Source: Chamaecyparis obtusa
Lineage: Eukaryota; Streptophyta; Pinopsida; Cupressales; Cupressaceae
Length of the DNA: 64,000 nt
NCBI GenBank assembly: GCA_027943335.1
Contig: BSBK01008835.1
Span: 1-64,000, forward strand
Reading direction: 5' to 3'
The translations under genes and the position numbers were made by a program. Positions 54,565 through 64,000 of the stretch are shown here, piece after piece. Positions within the stretch are counted from its first letter, which is position 1. Every line of letters begins with the position of its first letter. The notes under the pieces were generated by a model. The model saw nothing but the letters and a program-made list of their open reading frames with translations. It made no database searches and was not told the DNA's origin.

Positions 54565-54610
54565 CTGATTCACCACCCCTCCCAGTTATCTCTTGGGACT
54601 ATTCCTAACA
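54565..54610 (+). repeat. LTR of element E, right end
   Basis: CTGATTCACCACCCCTCCC ... ATTCCTAACA completes the LTR interrupted at 46842. It has the same C-rich box and CTAACA end as related LTRs. Confidence 0.7.
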
Positions 54611-54612
54611 AT

Positions 54613-54624
54613 TAGTGTTAGAGC
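54613..54624 (+). promoter_or_regulatory. Degenerate primer-binding site of element E
   Basis: TAGTGTTAGAGC corresponds to TGGTATCAGAGC with three transitions; it lies two bases after the LTR end. Confidence 0.6.
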
Positions 54625-54973
54625 CAAGTGCCTTGGAGAGAAATTTTAACAAATTGAGGTTGATCAGAAGGAATTCTTTAGAAAAGAGAGTCCTATGTTT
54701 GATGGAGAGAACTATCTTGATTGGAAGAACAAAAGGGGCACACATTTGCAGTGTATTGCTATTTGAAATTTTTGAAGTGGCTATCAAAGAAGTTAAGATC
54801 CCCTCTCTAGAAGAACTTGCAAATGAAGATGCTACTTGCAAGTAAAAAGATTTGTCCCATTAGAATACAATAGCCAAAGAAGCCCTTATCAGTGCCTTGT
54901 CTGATAGTGAGTTTTAAGAGATAAAGAAAGTAGATACAACTTACAAGATATGGAAGCACCTAGAAGACATGTT
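54625..54973 (+). pseudogene. Element E gag remnant (copia-type), truncated
   Basis: In two frames it shows the start of a copia-type gag: MFDGENYLDWKNKRGTHLQCI, then after a frameshift LLFEIFEVAIKEVKIPSLEELANEDATCK, and SALSDSEF-EIKKVDTTYKIWKHLEDMF. This N-terminal pattern (F-G-NY--WK, then W--L---F) is that of UBN2/copia gag proteins. It stops at 54973, where the LTR of element C begins. The rest of E is not found in the window. Confidence 0.65.
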
Positions 54974-56207
54974 TGTATAGATCGATATAGGTTTTTTGAC
55001 CATTAGTGTTTCACACTTAGTCATATATCTAGGCAATGATGGTCGGTCATCACTGTGATTGAGTCATTTTGTAAAGGCTGAGTTTTGTATTGTATACTTA
55101 CCGAGCAGTAGTACTGCTGAGTAAAGTCATGGTCACTATGTTTGTAATATGCCAAGAGTATAGTTGTTTCTGAGTTACATATATTAATGATTACTGAGTG
55201 ACATAGAAGTTTAATAGATGTCAAGTACAGTTAATGCTGAATGCTAGGAATAACTTTTGCCGAGTTAGCCAGAATTGACATACAAGTTTGGAATGGCATA
55301 ATGATCGAGGTAAACCATTTTTGGTGATAATGATGTTTTGTATTTTGTCTAGTGAGGTAATTATGGAGGTACTTACGAATCCATATTATTATCATTGATC
55401 CCTATGTAAAACCTAGAGCCAATCAGAAAATTGTATAGTTTAGGCGGCAATAGAAATAAATCTGAACCGTAGATCTTGAAATGGTAAAACATTTTTGTTG
55501 TTATATAAGGGAAAGATCTAGATTAGAGAAAAGTGTGTGAATTAGAGAGATAAGATTGAATTATTATGAGAAGATGATCAGAGAAGTATATTCAGAATAG
55601 TGAAGTATTCAGATAGAGTTCAGTGACCGAGCTAAGTAGTGAAAGGACAGAATCAAGAAAGATCACATAGAAGAGATCAAAATATAAAGTAAAAATGAGA
55701 TCTGTAATCTACATACTAGTGCAAACTGAAAGATCAGGTACTAAGATATTTTGACCAGTGTATTAGGGTAAATCTCTTAAACGATTAGTCTTAGCAGACT
55801 TTTTGTAAATATTTTTACCGAGTGCTTACTTTGTTGTAATTTTATAAATCCTTTAACAAGGTAGACTATACAAGTCTTTTAGCTTTTGACAGAGCAGACC
55901 TTTCATAGGGTAGATCATGATTTCATCACATTTTGTAAGCCTTAACAGGCAAAACTTATTACTGTAGTAGTGAAGATTTGTGGGTGTCATCCCCACCCCA
56001 GTTTTACCTTTCAAGGGTTTCTGGTTTACCAAAATCATGGTGTTATGAGTGATTTCATGTATGTTGCTTTATATGTTTTGTTTCTTACAATGATTAAGTT
56101 TTGTTTATGTCATGCATAAAGTTTTATCAGATCAAAAGGATAAAAGTAGGTAATATCTGACTCACCCCCCCTCTCTTAGTATTACTTTCCCACTTATACT
56201 TCCAATA
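54974..56207 (+). repeat. 5' LTR of element C
   Basis: Starts about TGTATAGATCGATATAGG and ends TTCCAATA just before a PBS. It contains ACCGAG/ACTGAG motifs (55099-55270), AAATC-TTTAACAAGGTAGAC-type degenerate repeats (55769-55960), and CACCCCCCCTCTC near the end. The left boundary is approximate; the preceding ATGTT may be the target duplication. Confidence 0.65.
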
Positions 56208-56209
56208 AT

Positions 56210-56221
56210 TGGTATCAGAGT
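56210..56221 (+). promoter_or_regulatory. Primer-binding site of element C
   Basis: TGGTATCAGAGT, a tRNA-Met type PBS directly after the LTR. Confidence 0.75.
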
Positions 56222-56272
56222 AGCAAGGTTTCTCTTAAGGAAGTCTAACCACTTGAGGAAAATGATCTTAAA

Positions 56273-57505
56273 ATGGAAGCTTATAATTAGGGGAAGATCA
56301 TAGAGAATCAAAAGATTGATGTACAACTGGCATTACAACAACTAGAAATAGCCAGAGGAGAATTGAAGAAATCCTTAAGCAAGAGAAGAGATATTGCAAT
56401 TCAACAAAATGAGCCACAGTACAAAGAGGAACACATCTCTGGACTATTTGACAATAGTAACTCTACCGAGAGTAATAAAGCTATAAAAGAACTACTGGAG
56501 AAAAATACCATACTAAATGATGACATCATAACTCTAAGGAGAGAACAAGAAATTCAATCTGTCAGACTTTGTGAATTAGTGGAACAAAAAAAGAAAGCTA
56601 AAGATGATAAGATAATGGCTGAGGAAGACAAGAGACAAATTGCAATCAAGCTAGATGAAATAACAAGTGACATGCAAAGGTTAAATAATAATCAAATAAA
56701 CATGGTAAATCAGCTATTGATGGTTAATTAGGAATTAGGTAGGAAAGATATGGAAATCAATCAACTAAGGTCAGAAAATGATGAGTTGAAACATGATTTG
56801 AGAAATGAAAAGGAGATCAATGAAAGGATGAACAAATCCAATGAAGCTGCAAAATATTTTGAAGAGCTGTTAAGATCACCTAGAAGATCTGGTGATAGGT
56901 CTGGACTTGGACTAAATGAACATTCATCTACTAAAGAAGGAGAATCATCAATGAATGGAGAATAGAAGATGGCTAAACCAAAGAACACCAAGCCCACATG
57001 TCATCACTATGGAAAGCAAGGACATACAGCCAACATATGTAGAAGCAAACATGGTAAGTCTGATTCTAAACCTTGGTTTAATGGACATTGTTTTAACTGC
57101 AAGAAGCATGGACATCAAGAACATGAATGTAGATCTAAGGCTAGCAATTCATCCACCTCACCATTGTTTCAAGTAGGTTGTTTCAATTGTTAGAAATATG
57201 GCCACAAAGCATTTGAATGTAGATCTAGACTAAGGTGGTCATCAAATGAGCAAACAAAGCCAGTCACAAAGCACAACTATTACAATTGGGATTACAACAC
57301 TTGGTATAATTGCCATTATTGTGGTAAATATGGACACATCAGAGAAAATTGCATGAAGACTCACTTTAGACACAAATCTAAAAGCTGGATGAATGGAAGC
57401 ATGGTTTGTTACAAGTGTAACAAGGTCGGTCACTTAAAGAAAGATTGTAGATCACCTATGCCGAGCAATGATAATAGTAGAATGAAGGTATCTGTGAGAA
57501 ACTAA
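56273..57505 (+). pseudogene. Element C ORF1: coiled-coil gag-like protein with five CCHC knuckles
   Basis: ATG at 56273 (MEAYN, a TAG, then GKIIENQKI), collinear with ORF1 of element A. A long helical region rich in Glu, Lys, Asn and Gln (56363-56965) with heptads such as EINQLRSENDELKHDLRNEKE-type spacing suggests a coiled coil. Five zinc knuckles follow: 56999-57040 (second Cys is Tyr), 57089-57130, 57179-57220 (a TAG after CFNC), 57311-57352 and 57407-57448; the pattern is CX2CX4HX4C. TAA at about 57503. Stops at about 56288, 56729, 56963 and 57191 disrupt it. Number of knuckles exceeds the one or two usual in copia or gypsy Gag. Nucleic-acid binding is inferred. Confidence 0.7.
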
Positions 57506-57612
57506 AGAGTCAGATGGAAAAGACATGCAGGTTGAAAGAAGAAGAAAGCTCAAGCAAAGCTAGCACATTGGCAATCACCCAATCCAATGGATCAGGTGAT
57601 CAAACTTCTTCT

Positions 57613-60237
57613 AATTAAGCTTAAAAGGTATTTTAGGAAATGATTCTTGCAAAGTCTTATCTTTCATCAGTTCCTAACATAGAAGAGACAAAAATTCCAC
57701 ATCAACATAGATAAAGATGCATTAGGACATATGTGACTACAATCATAGCCCTCTTAGCTGAGGAAATTGATACTAAGGCACATTACTTTGGCACATTTGA
57801 AGAATCCAAATCCAAGATCTCTTTGGGATTATTGGCTACCACCACTGAGCGGAAAAGAAAGAAGATAGTGAAAAATCTAGAAGAGTATGTTAAAGAATCT
57901 AAGAAGGACGCACCACTAGAGTTGACCCAAGGATTGGGCAAAGATGAACAGAGTGCAACTAGTGGTAGTGAAAAAGAAGAAGAAAAAGAGAAGAAACTAG
58001 TAATTGTTGAATCCTTGCAAAATAGAAGAGTGTTGAAATGTAAAGTGTCAGAGACACCATCACTAAGGCCTCAAACTAGAAGAACTACTACCAAGACTCC
58101 CAAAAAGACTCCTTCATCTACTAAGTGAAAATCCGCACAACCCAAGGCAGTGCCAACCAAGGCTATGAAGAAGCTGAGAAGGAAACTTGTTCTAACACAA
58201 GATGATGATGAAGAAATCAAAAGTGATGAAGGAATAAAGGGGAAGGCTACACAATAGGGTACACATCAACTCACTGTTGATGAATTATGTCTTAAGATTA
58301 CTAGCACAACTGTAGTAGATGAGGTGAAAAGATTAAAGTTTGGAAAAATGAGCATTAGAGATAAAGAGAAAGTTGAGGATGCTATTCTTGAAATGTTATG
58401 CATTTTCAAGATGCTGCCAATTGAGATTGAAAATAGAATTCCAAAGGAATTATGCAACACGGTCACACAGAAATGGGAGTATGCTCTACAAATAAAGAAG
58501 GAAATAAGGGAGAGTACATTAGCGCAAGTTGAATCCACTCTCACCCCTATAGACATCAAATAGATAATTGAGCAATACAGAGGCAAGTTTCATCCTAAAC
58601 ATAGAGCCTATCTAATTCTTCAACACAAGGTTGAAGATGTTGTACAAGAAATTTTAAAAATATGGAAGGTATTGTTTCGATTGTTCCCCACCCAGAATGA
58701 AGAAAAGGATGAAGGAAAGAATAAAGGAAAAGATGATACCACTTCAATAGTTCTTGAACTTGAAAACCAACAAAATAAAATGGAGACTGATACTCCTAAG
58801 GAAGTGAAAACACATGATACTTTTGACGTTCAAATTGTTGACATACCGGAAGAGAGCCTCATTAAGAATTCATTTTTAACTGAGGATGATTTAAAGAACA
58901 CAAAAGCAACTGACACACCCATACCAAGTAGTAACACTATACTATTAAAAGTCATGGATTATCCCACCATTACGAGCACACAATCTACCAATGAGAATCC
59001 TACTCTACCTGGAGTTTCTACTGTTGATAAGTTAGTCGGTACAAGTCTTACTGAGGAACCCATCAAGTTGGTACCACTAACACAATCTACTGAGGAAGAA
59101 GTCAAAGCAGAAGAAAAAATTCAAAGTCCTCCTATGGAAGTACACAATAAAGAAGTACAAGGAATCAAATTAGATGAACAAGCTATTAGTCCTCATGCAT
59201 AGGAGAAGGAGAAAGGAGAAGAAAACATCAAAGGAAAATTCATTGAAGAACAAGAGCCAAAGGAACAAGAGGCAATCAAAGCTCTTGTACAAATGCCAAG
59301 TGGAAGCACCCCACTGAGAATACAAATGAAGAAAGATGAGGTAACAATTGATGAAGTCATTGTTATTCCTAAATGGGATACAGATAACCTTTCTTATGAG
59401 AAACTGCAGATAATGAAAGATTTTCTGATAAGAAAAACCAAGCAACTAGAACTCTGAAGGGAGCATCAGAAAAAGTAGGTTCTTCAAGAAATCATAGACA
59501 TATTTAATGAAGTATATGACTTATCAGATGTAAATAGTTTCATTCCCATATCGGAACAACTTGTACACATTGTTCAAAAAGTCAATAATGAAGTTAGTTG
59601 TGCAAGTGATAAGTTATTTGAATGGTCAGAACAATGGTTTGAGACCAAAATGCTCAAGAAGATATCTACTGAGATAGTCATGAAACAGGTTGAGCTGTCC
59701 AATTTGGTAAAGGACACCAAGTGATTAGTTGTGAACAGACGATCTCTATTGGCCAAAATATGTAATGTTGAACTGTTCATAGAGGAGAATCAACAATTTC
59801 TTGATACTCTCAAGCAAGAGATTAAAGCTACAAGTCAATCCTCGACCTTGGATGCAGACACCAGTGCTACACATTATGTAAAAATTATGTAGACACAAGG
59901 TAAGTTAGCTGAGCTGATGATTAATGATGGAAAGATTCATTCTCCCCTACTCTCTATTCAAACTATTTTGACACCGCATCTAGAAGCTATACAGAGAAAG
60001 TTAGCAAAGGCTAAAGCATTGATCCAGAGTGATCCACATTTGTCCACATCCGAGAGCCTTATCAATTTATCTACTAATTTAGAAGTGCAGACAGAAGTTT
60101 TGAACCTTGCTTCAACTACTTGGACGGATGCACTCTACATGATCATGTTGTTGAATAAACCTTTTCTAGAGAAAATTTGTGACCTATCTACTGATGAAGA
60201 GATTATTCATGTCAAAAACAAGGGGGAATCATCGTGA
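57613..60237 (+). pseudogene. Element C ORF2 (unrecognised protein, homologous to A and D)
   Basis: The frame can be read from about 57613 with few stops to TGA at 60235. Blocks: TTIIALLAEEID and RKRKKIVKNLEEYVKES (57736-57890), a Thr/Lys-rich basic linker (TTKTPKKTPSSTK), a helical block VVDEVKRLKFGKMSIRDKEK with EMLCIFKMLPIEIENRIPKE (58315-58450), a long acidic Thr/Glu/Ser-rich segment (58680-59200), KDEVTIDEVIVIPKW (about 59332; GPVTIDEVIIIPEC in D and GPITLDEINEIPKC in A), and a helical C-terminus with LTPHLEAIQRKLAKAKALI. In-frame stops lie at about 57697, 58126, 58255, 58561, 59200, 59455, 59476, 59722 and 59890. The N-terminal MASAS part of A is lacking. No enzyme motif is recognised; it does not resemble pol. 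Confidence 0.65.
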
Positions 60238-60393
60238 CACGAGTATAGACAAGGACATAACAGGGATAGGTAACAAAACTTTGAATGTGTATATATATCT
60301 CAGGGGGAGTATTAGGCTAATACAAACATAATTTTGTAATTGTCAATATGAATGTCATGACAAAGTGTTTCTGCCACTAATGTCAAAGGGGGG
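60238..60393 (+). other. 3' non-coding end of element C with PPT-like tract
   Basis: Contains TCAGGGGGAGTATTAG (about 60300) and CAAAGGGGGG (60384-60393). Matching positions in element D are GAGGGGGAGTACTTTG and CCAAAGGGGGAGAT, the latter directly before its LTR. The 3' LTR expected after 60393 is not recognisable. Confidence 0.55.
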
Positions 60394-61037
60394 TGAACCC
60401 ACAATAGTGGGTTACACTTTTTTGCCTAAATGGACACTAAGCTCTACATTTTGAAAAGAAAATTCAGATTCAAATGCATATTATCATTAAACCATTTGAA
60501 ATCAGAAGATCAAGTAAATTAGAGTCTTTTAGGATTTTTTGTCTATATTCTAAATATTTTTTTAAAATTTTTTTTTGAATTTATTTGAATGGTTTTTTCT
60601 TTTTCCCCTGAAAATTGGTATGTTGCTAAAAATGTCATTTTCAAAGAGTTACATTGTTTTCATAGAGCATAACTATTTTTCTAAACTAAATATCAATGTG
60701 ATTCTTTCAAATTTAGTTTTTTAATATCCATACGGAGGGCATGAAATTGGTTTGATGAGATTATCATGGTTATTTCATATTTTATTAACATTTGAAGTTG
60801 ACTAAACCGTAATTTTGACATACCTTGACGACATAGCTTATAACTTGTGTATTTGTCCAATTTTATTTTTTATTTTTTTTGATAGAAAGATAAATTCAAT
60901 ACCTAGGGCATAGATTTTTTTAGAATTTTTTTTCTCTCATTTACTATTTTTCCATAAGTGTCAAATATAGAGGTAGACATACAGTGAAATATCTATGTTT
61001 AGTAAAACTAAAAATACAAAGTCATAATAAAATTTAT
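60394..61037. other. Unassigned AT-rich stretch
   Basis: No coding region, LTR or other repeat was recognised. It opens with a short perfect palindrome AACCCAC-AATA-GTGGGTT (60396-60413) and contains several T-runs (60540-60600, 60865-60950). It does not resemble the start of the C LTR at 54974. Confidence 0.4.
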
Positions 61038-62164
61038 TGTTGGAATTAGGAGAGATAAGTACTGAGAAGGGAGGGGTGAATCAGTGCCTTCAAAAACTTT
61101 AAGTGAAAACCTTTCAGATCTATAACTGTATACTTAGATAACCGATCAAAATAACTTGAATACAATTGCATAAAACAATCATCTAGTTAACTTGAGAAAG
61201 TAAACAACATGAAATCAATATGAAAATCACATAACACAAGTATTTTGGTAATGTAGAAACCCTTGTAAGAAGGTAAAAAATGCGGTGGGGATGACACCCA
61301 CAAATTCTTCACTACTGCAGATAGAAAAGGTTTGCCTGTTAAGGCTACAAGTTTTGATCACTTCTAGTGATCTTACCCTATTATGAGTAACATGTTAGAT
61401 CAGCTAGATCTACCTAGTTATAGGATTTTAACAACACTAATGAAGTGTGTACTTGGTTAAGAGATTTACATAAGACTATTAAGTCTACTCTATTAAGAGA
61501 TTTTATCAAAGACTCTATCACAATTGTCAGAAAGTAACAGGCAATTATTTGCTAATTGACAACTCAATTATCTAAAACAAATCTATAAATGATCATAATA
61601 TATCACCTTATCTGTGATGGTTCCCTACTCTATTCTACTCGGTAGCCTTCTTTGATTCTGCTTAATCTGATGTCCTCTGTACTCTATTCTGCTTAGTAAA
61701 CTAATTATCTTGAAGTTAGGCAATGTCTTCAAGTGCTCTATGATTCATATATATTAGTTCACCAATATCATAAAATGGTGCGAACATACAAAATATATAG
61801 TCTTCTATTACATTTAATGAGTATATTTTACAATAAATGCTCCTTGATCTTGGTAAATCATTTTACGATCTGTTGTAACCATTTGCGTACAAGAATGTGC
61901 CATTTCAGATTACTATATCATTTTTTGTGATCATCGGTAAACACTGTATAATCTGCTTGGTGTATACTATGATGCTTGGTGTTTACTGACTATTGGTGTC
62001 AGTGTTGCCAGTGCTCAGTAAACTGTGTGATGCTCAGTGTAAAAACTTTACTGACTGCTATGTCTTACTTCTGGTTATCGACCAACTCAATATAAGTAAC
62101 CGACTGACCTATTTACTATCCTTTGATACTAATGACAACCATAAATGCTCAATAGAGATTAACA
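61038..62164 (-). repeat. 3' LTR of element D (minus strand, 1.13 kb)
   Basis: On the minus strand it starts TGTTAATCTCTATTGAG (62164) and ends AATTCCAACA (61038). It is flanked inward by a PPT. The U3 start and the repeat region (61340-61520, with AAATCTCTTAATAGAGTAG-type units and GATCACT-aga-AGTGATC) align with the LTR of element A at 1350-2631. The C-rich box is CACCCCTCCC. Confidence 0.8.
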
Positions 62165-62182
62165 ATCTCCCCCTTTGGCATT
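62165..62182 (-). promoter_or_regulatory. Polypurine tract of element D
   Basis: On the minus strand AATGCCAAAGGGGGAGAT directly precedes the LTR. The copia H tract (CCAAAGGGAGAGAT) is very similar. Confidence 0.75.
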
Positions 62183-62412
62183 AGTATCTAAACTTTGAAT
62201 GTATATAGACAAAATGTTTCTATATATTCCTTATATCTCCGCCATATACATATCCACAATAAAAAAGTTTCTAAATACAAAGTACTCCCCCTCGGTGCAT
62301 GCTCCCAGTAATATGTAATATAAATAGATAAACTATACTTATTTGGCATATACATGTTTTCCCCATTTTTGATAAGAATGCCAAATGCAAAAAATATATA
62401 TATAATGTATAC
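62183..62412 (-). other. 3' non-coding spacer of element D
   Basis: Between the ORF2 stop and the PPT. Holds a second purine tract (GAGGGGGAGTACTTTG, about 62282-62297) and a region (TTTTTTGCATTTGGCATTC...) resembling the stub after ORF2 of element A. No coding sequence. Confidence 0.5.
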
Positions 62413-64000
62413 TTACATCTTATCAAAAATGTTTTGATGGGTTTTCTTGATAGACTCCAAGAGCTTGTCCCATTCCTCTTTCAAGTTGGTAAGAGCAATA
62501 TGCTCAAGATCGACTTGTGCATGCATGTCAAACATATTATCCAACATCAAAATCTTTGGTGTTGCTACAAGTTGTTTGGATTTGACAATATGTACTTCAA
62601 AAATTTTTAGGTAAGGGATGAGTTCTTTTTGTGACTCTGTGACCTGATCGATGATGTGTGCTTCTTGGTTTCTTAAATCTGCTATCAGCCACCAGAGCTC
62701 CTGAACTCGGTGAATATGCTTTAAGAAAGCAGTTGGCTCGGTGACAGCTGCTTGTGTACTCAACTTTATCTCTACTTCTAAACATTTTATCTTTTCACTG
62801 ACTTCTACAGTGAAGGTGTCTGAAGTACAAAGCTTGATGAGAAATTGATAGATTATTTGGGTAATAGATTTTACCTCGCTAATGACCTTAGATAATTTTA
62901 CCTTGTTCAGTGTAACTTCTATGGTCATCCTTTCTACCAATTTGTCCAAAATATTTGATTCTACCCTTTCTTCTATTCTTTTGTCTACATCTATATCAGG
63001 GGCATTGATTTTGTTGCTGAGTGTGGCAAGTTGACCTAAGATGGGGGTATTCTCATCAATATTTGTCTCTGGTACTATCTGTTGCAGAATATCCCTCACA
63101 TCATTTAACACTTCTTTGCATTTGTGTTCTTGGCTTAGCTTTTCTTGTGTCCCTTTCCTTGGACATAGCTCCCCATATTTACTTAGGTCCTCAAGGCTTA
63201 GGGTTCTCAGGTCACATTCTGGTATAATGATAACTTCATCAATGGTGACTGGCCCTTTGGCTTTCTTCTTCTTCTTTTGTGCAAGAGGTGACTTCTTCTC
63301 ACTTATAACAATAGCTTTTTCTCCACTCTTCGAAGTATCTTTCCCAGTTGACACCGTATCATCCTTCTTCTTCTCCTCGGTAGATTGTGTGGGAGTCTCG
63401 ATTGTAGTGTCAGGTGGGTTCACCTCAGTCGACTTTGTTTCTTTTTGTTCCTTTATTTCTATAGATTGTGCCTCTATTTTGGTAGGCTCATTTGTATCTG
63501 CAGGTTGCTCAGGTGCTTGTATCTCAATTGTATCTTTATTTTCTCAGGATGAGAAGCATCGGGTTGTACTCGTGAAATTATTTCAATTGCCTCTACAAGT
63601 ATAGTTAGTTCACCCAGTAGAGATGTGCACACATTATCAGTGTCTAGTGCTTCATCCATGTTTGGTGCAATTATTACATCTTCATCATCCTCATCATCAG
63701 GATCACCATTAGTGATGTCCTCAATGAGTGCATCATCATTAGTTTTGTTCTACAAGTGGATCTTTACTTGATCTGGTGCATCCTATGAAATTCTTGTTCT
63801 TCCTTCTATTCGGTGATATCAATTACCTTAGTAACTAATATACCGGTGTCATCTATTTTCTTTCCTTTGTTATCATCGATGAAAATACCTTTACCTTTTG
63901 AACTGTGTCTCTTCTTAGACAATTTCGGGAATGCTTCATGTTCAGCTTTCTCTTCTGCTTTCAAAATTCATGTCCATAGAGAATCACATATGACATCCAT
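62413..64000 (-). pseudogene. Element D ORF2, C-terminal part (unrecognised protein; runs off window)
   Basis: The longest clean open frame of the family: 336 codons from 63423 down to 62413, ending LKEEWDKLLESIKKTHQ plus nine residues. Reading further upstream on the minus strand, the protein continues through 63470, a frameshift near 63540, then 63474-63659 and the acidic block DALIEDITNGDPDDEDDED (about 63690-63750), another frameshift, and a Lys-rich segment to the window edge. All blocks align in order with element A (DVLIEDITNGDLDD, GPITLDEINEIPKC, DVRDIL, ATPDISILENIFDIH). Sequence conservation over several hundred residues in two separate insertions argues that this was a real protein of the mobile family. 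Function unknown; helical, charged, no enzyme motif seen. Confidence 0.7.

Noticed and set aside
61031..61040. Target duplication of element D
   Set aside because: The five bases before 61038 (TTTAT or similar) cannot be paired because the other end of D lies outside the window.
62597..63604. Plus- and minus-strand frames opposite ORF2 of element D (e.g. 63041-63604)
   Set aside because: Shadows of the real ORF2 on the minus strand, which is supported by homology to elements A and C.

Overview
The window is transposable-element DNA from a plant nuclear genome, probably a large, repeat-rich one. I base this on Ty3/gypsy chromovirus pol with a C-terminal chromodomain, Ty1/copia gag-pol, a plant-type LINE with a DUF4283-like ORF1, and primer-binding sites of the plant initiator-tRNA-Met type (TGGTATCAGAGC and variants). 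The species cannot be named; a gymnosperm-like giant genome is a guess. I see no host gene, tRNA, rRNA or CRISPR array. Almost every coding region carries stops or frameshifts, mostly of the kind produced by C-to-T or G-to-A change (CAG to TAG, CGA to TGA, TGG to TGA/TAG).

Layout. 1-1349: 3' end of a minus-strand Ty3/gypsy element. 1350-2631: 5' LTR of element A. Its interior holds a gag-like ORF1 with four CCHC zinc knuckles (2694-3832) and an unrecognised ORF2 (from 4599). ORF2 is cut at 5494 by a 30-kb gypsy array and resumes at 35654, running to 38387. The array (5495-35648) has four LTRs of 3.6-4.4 kb and three internal regions of 4.7 kb, all in one direction (LTR-int-LTR-int-LTR-int-LTR). 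One TTTAG target duplication flanks the whole block, so it behaves as a single insertion that was later amplified. 38456-41342: old Ty1/copia remnant split by a solo LTR (38862-40229). 41343-45614: decayed LINE. 45615-54973: element E, an LTR plus copia-type gag remnant; its LTR is split by a rather complete Ty1/copia element H (46843-54559, TSD GATAA). 54974-60393: element C, a relative of A with its own LTR, a five-knuckle ORF1 and ORF2. 60394-61037: unassigned AT-rich DNA. 61038-64000: element D on the minus strand, with its 3' LTR, PPT and the C-terminal half of ORF2.

Most unusual content. Elements A, C and D share an architecture: LTR, tRNA-Met PBS, coiled-coil/multi-zinc-knuckle ORF1 (visible in A and C), a long charged ORF2 without homology that I recognise, then LTR (seen in D). 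No protease, reverse transcriptase or integrase is visible. They look like a large non-autonomous LTR family carrying a conserved protein of unknown role. Their LTRs, and those of the co-resident copia-like elements, share degenerate tandem repeats, a C-rich box before the 3' end and a recurring ACCGAG-type motif.
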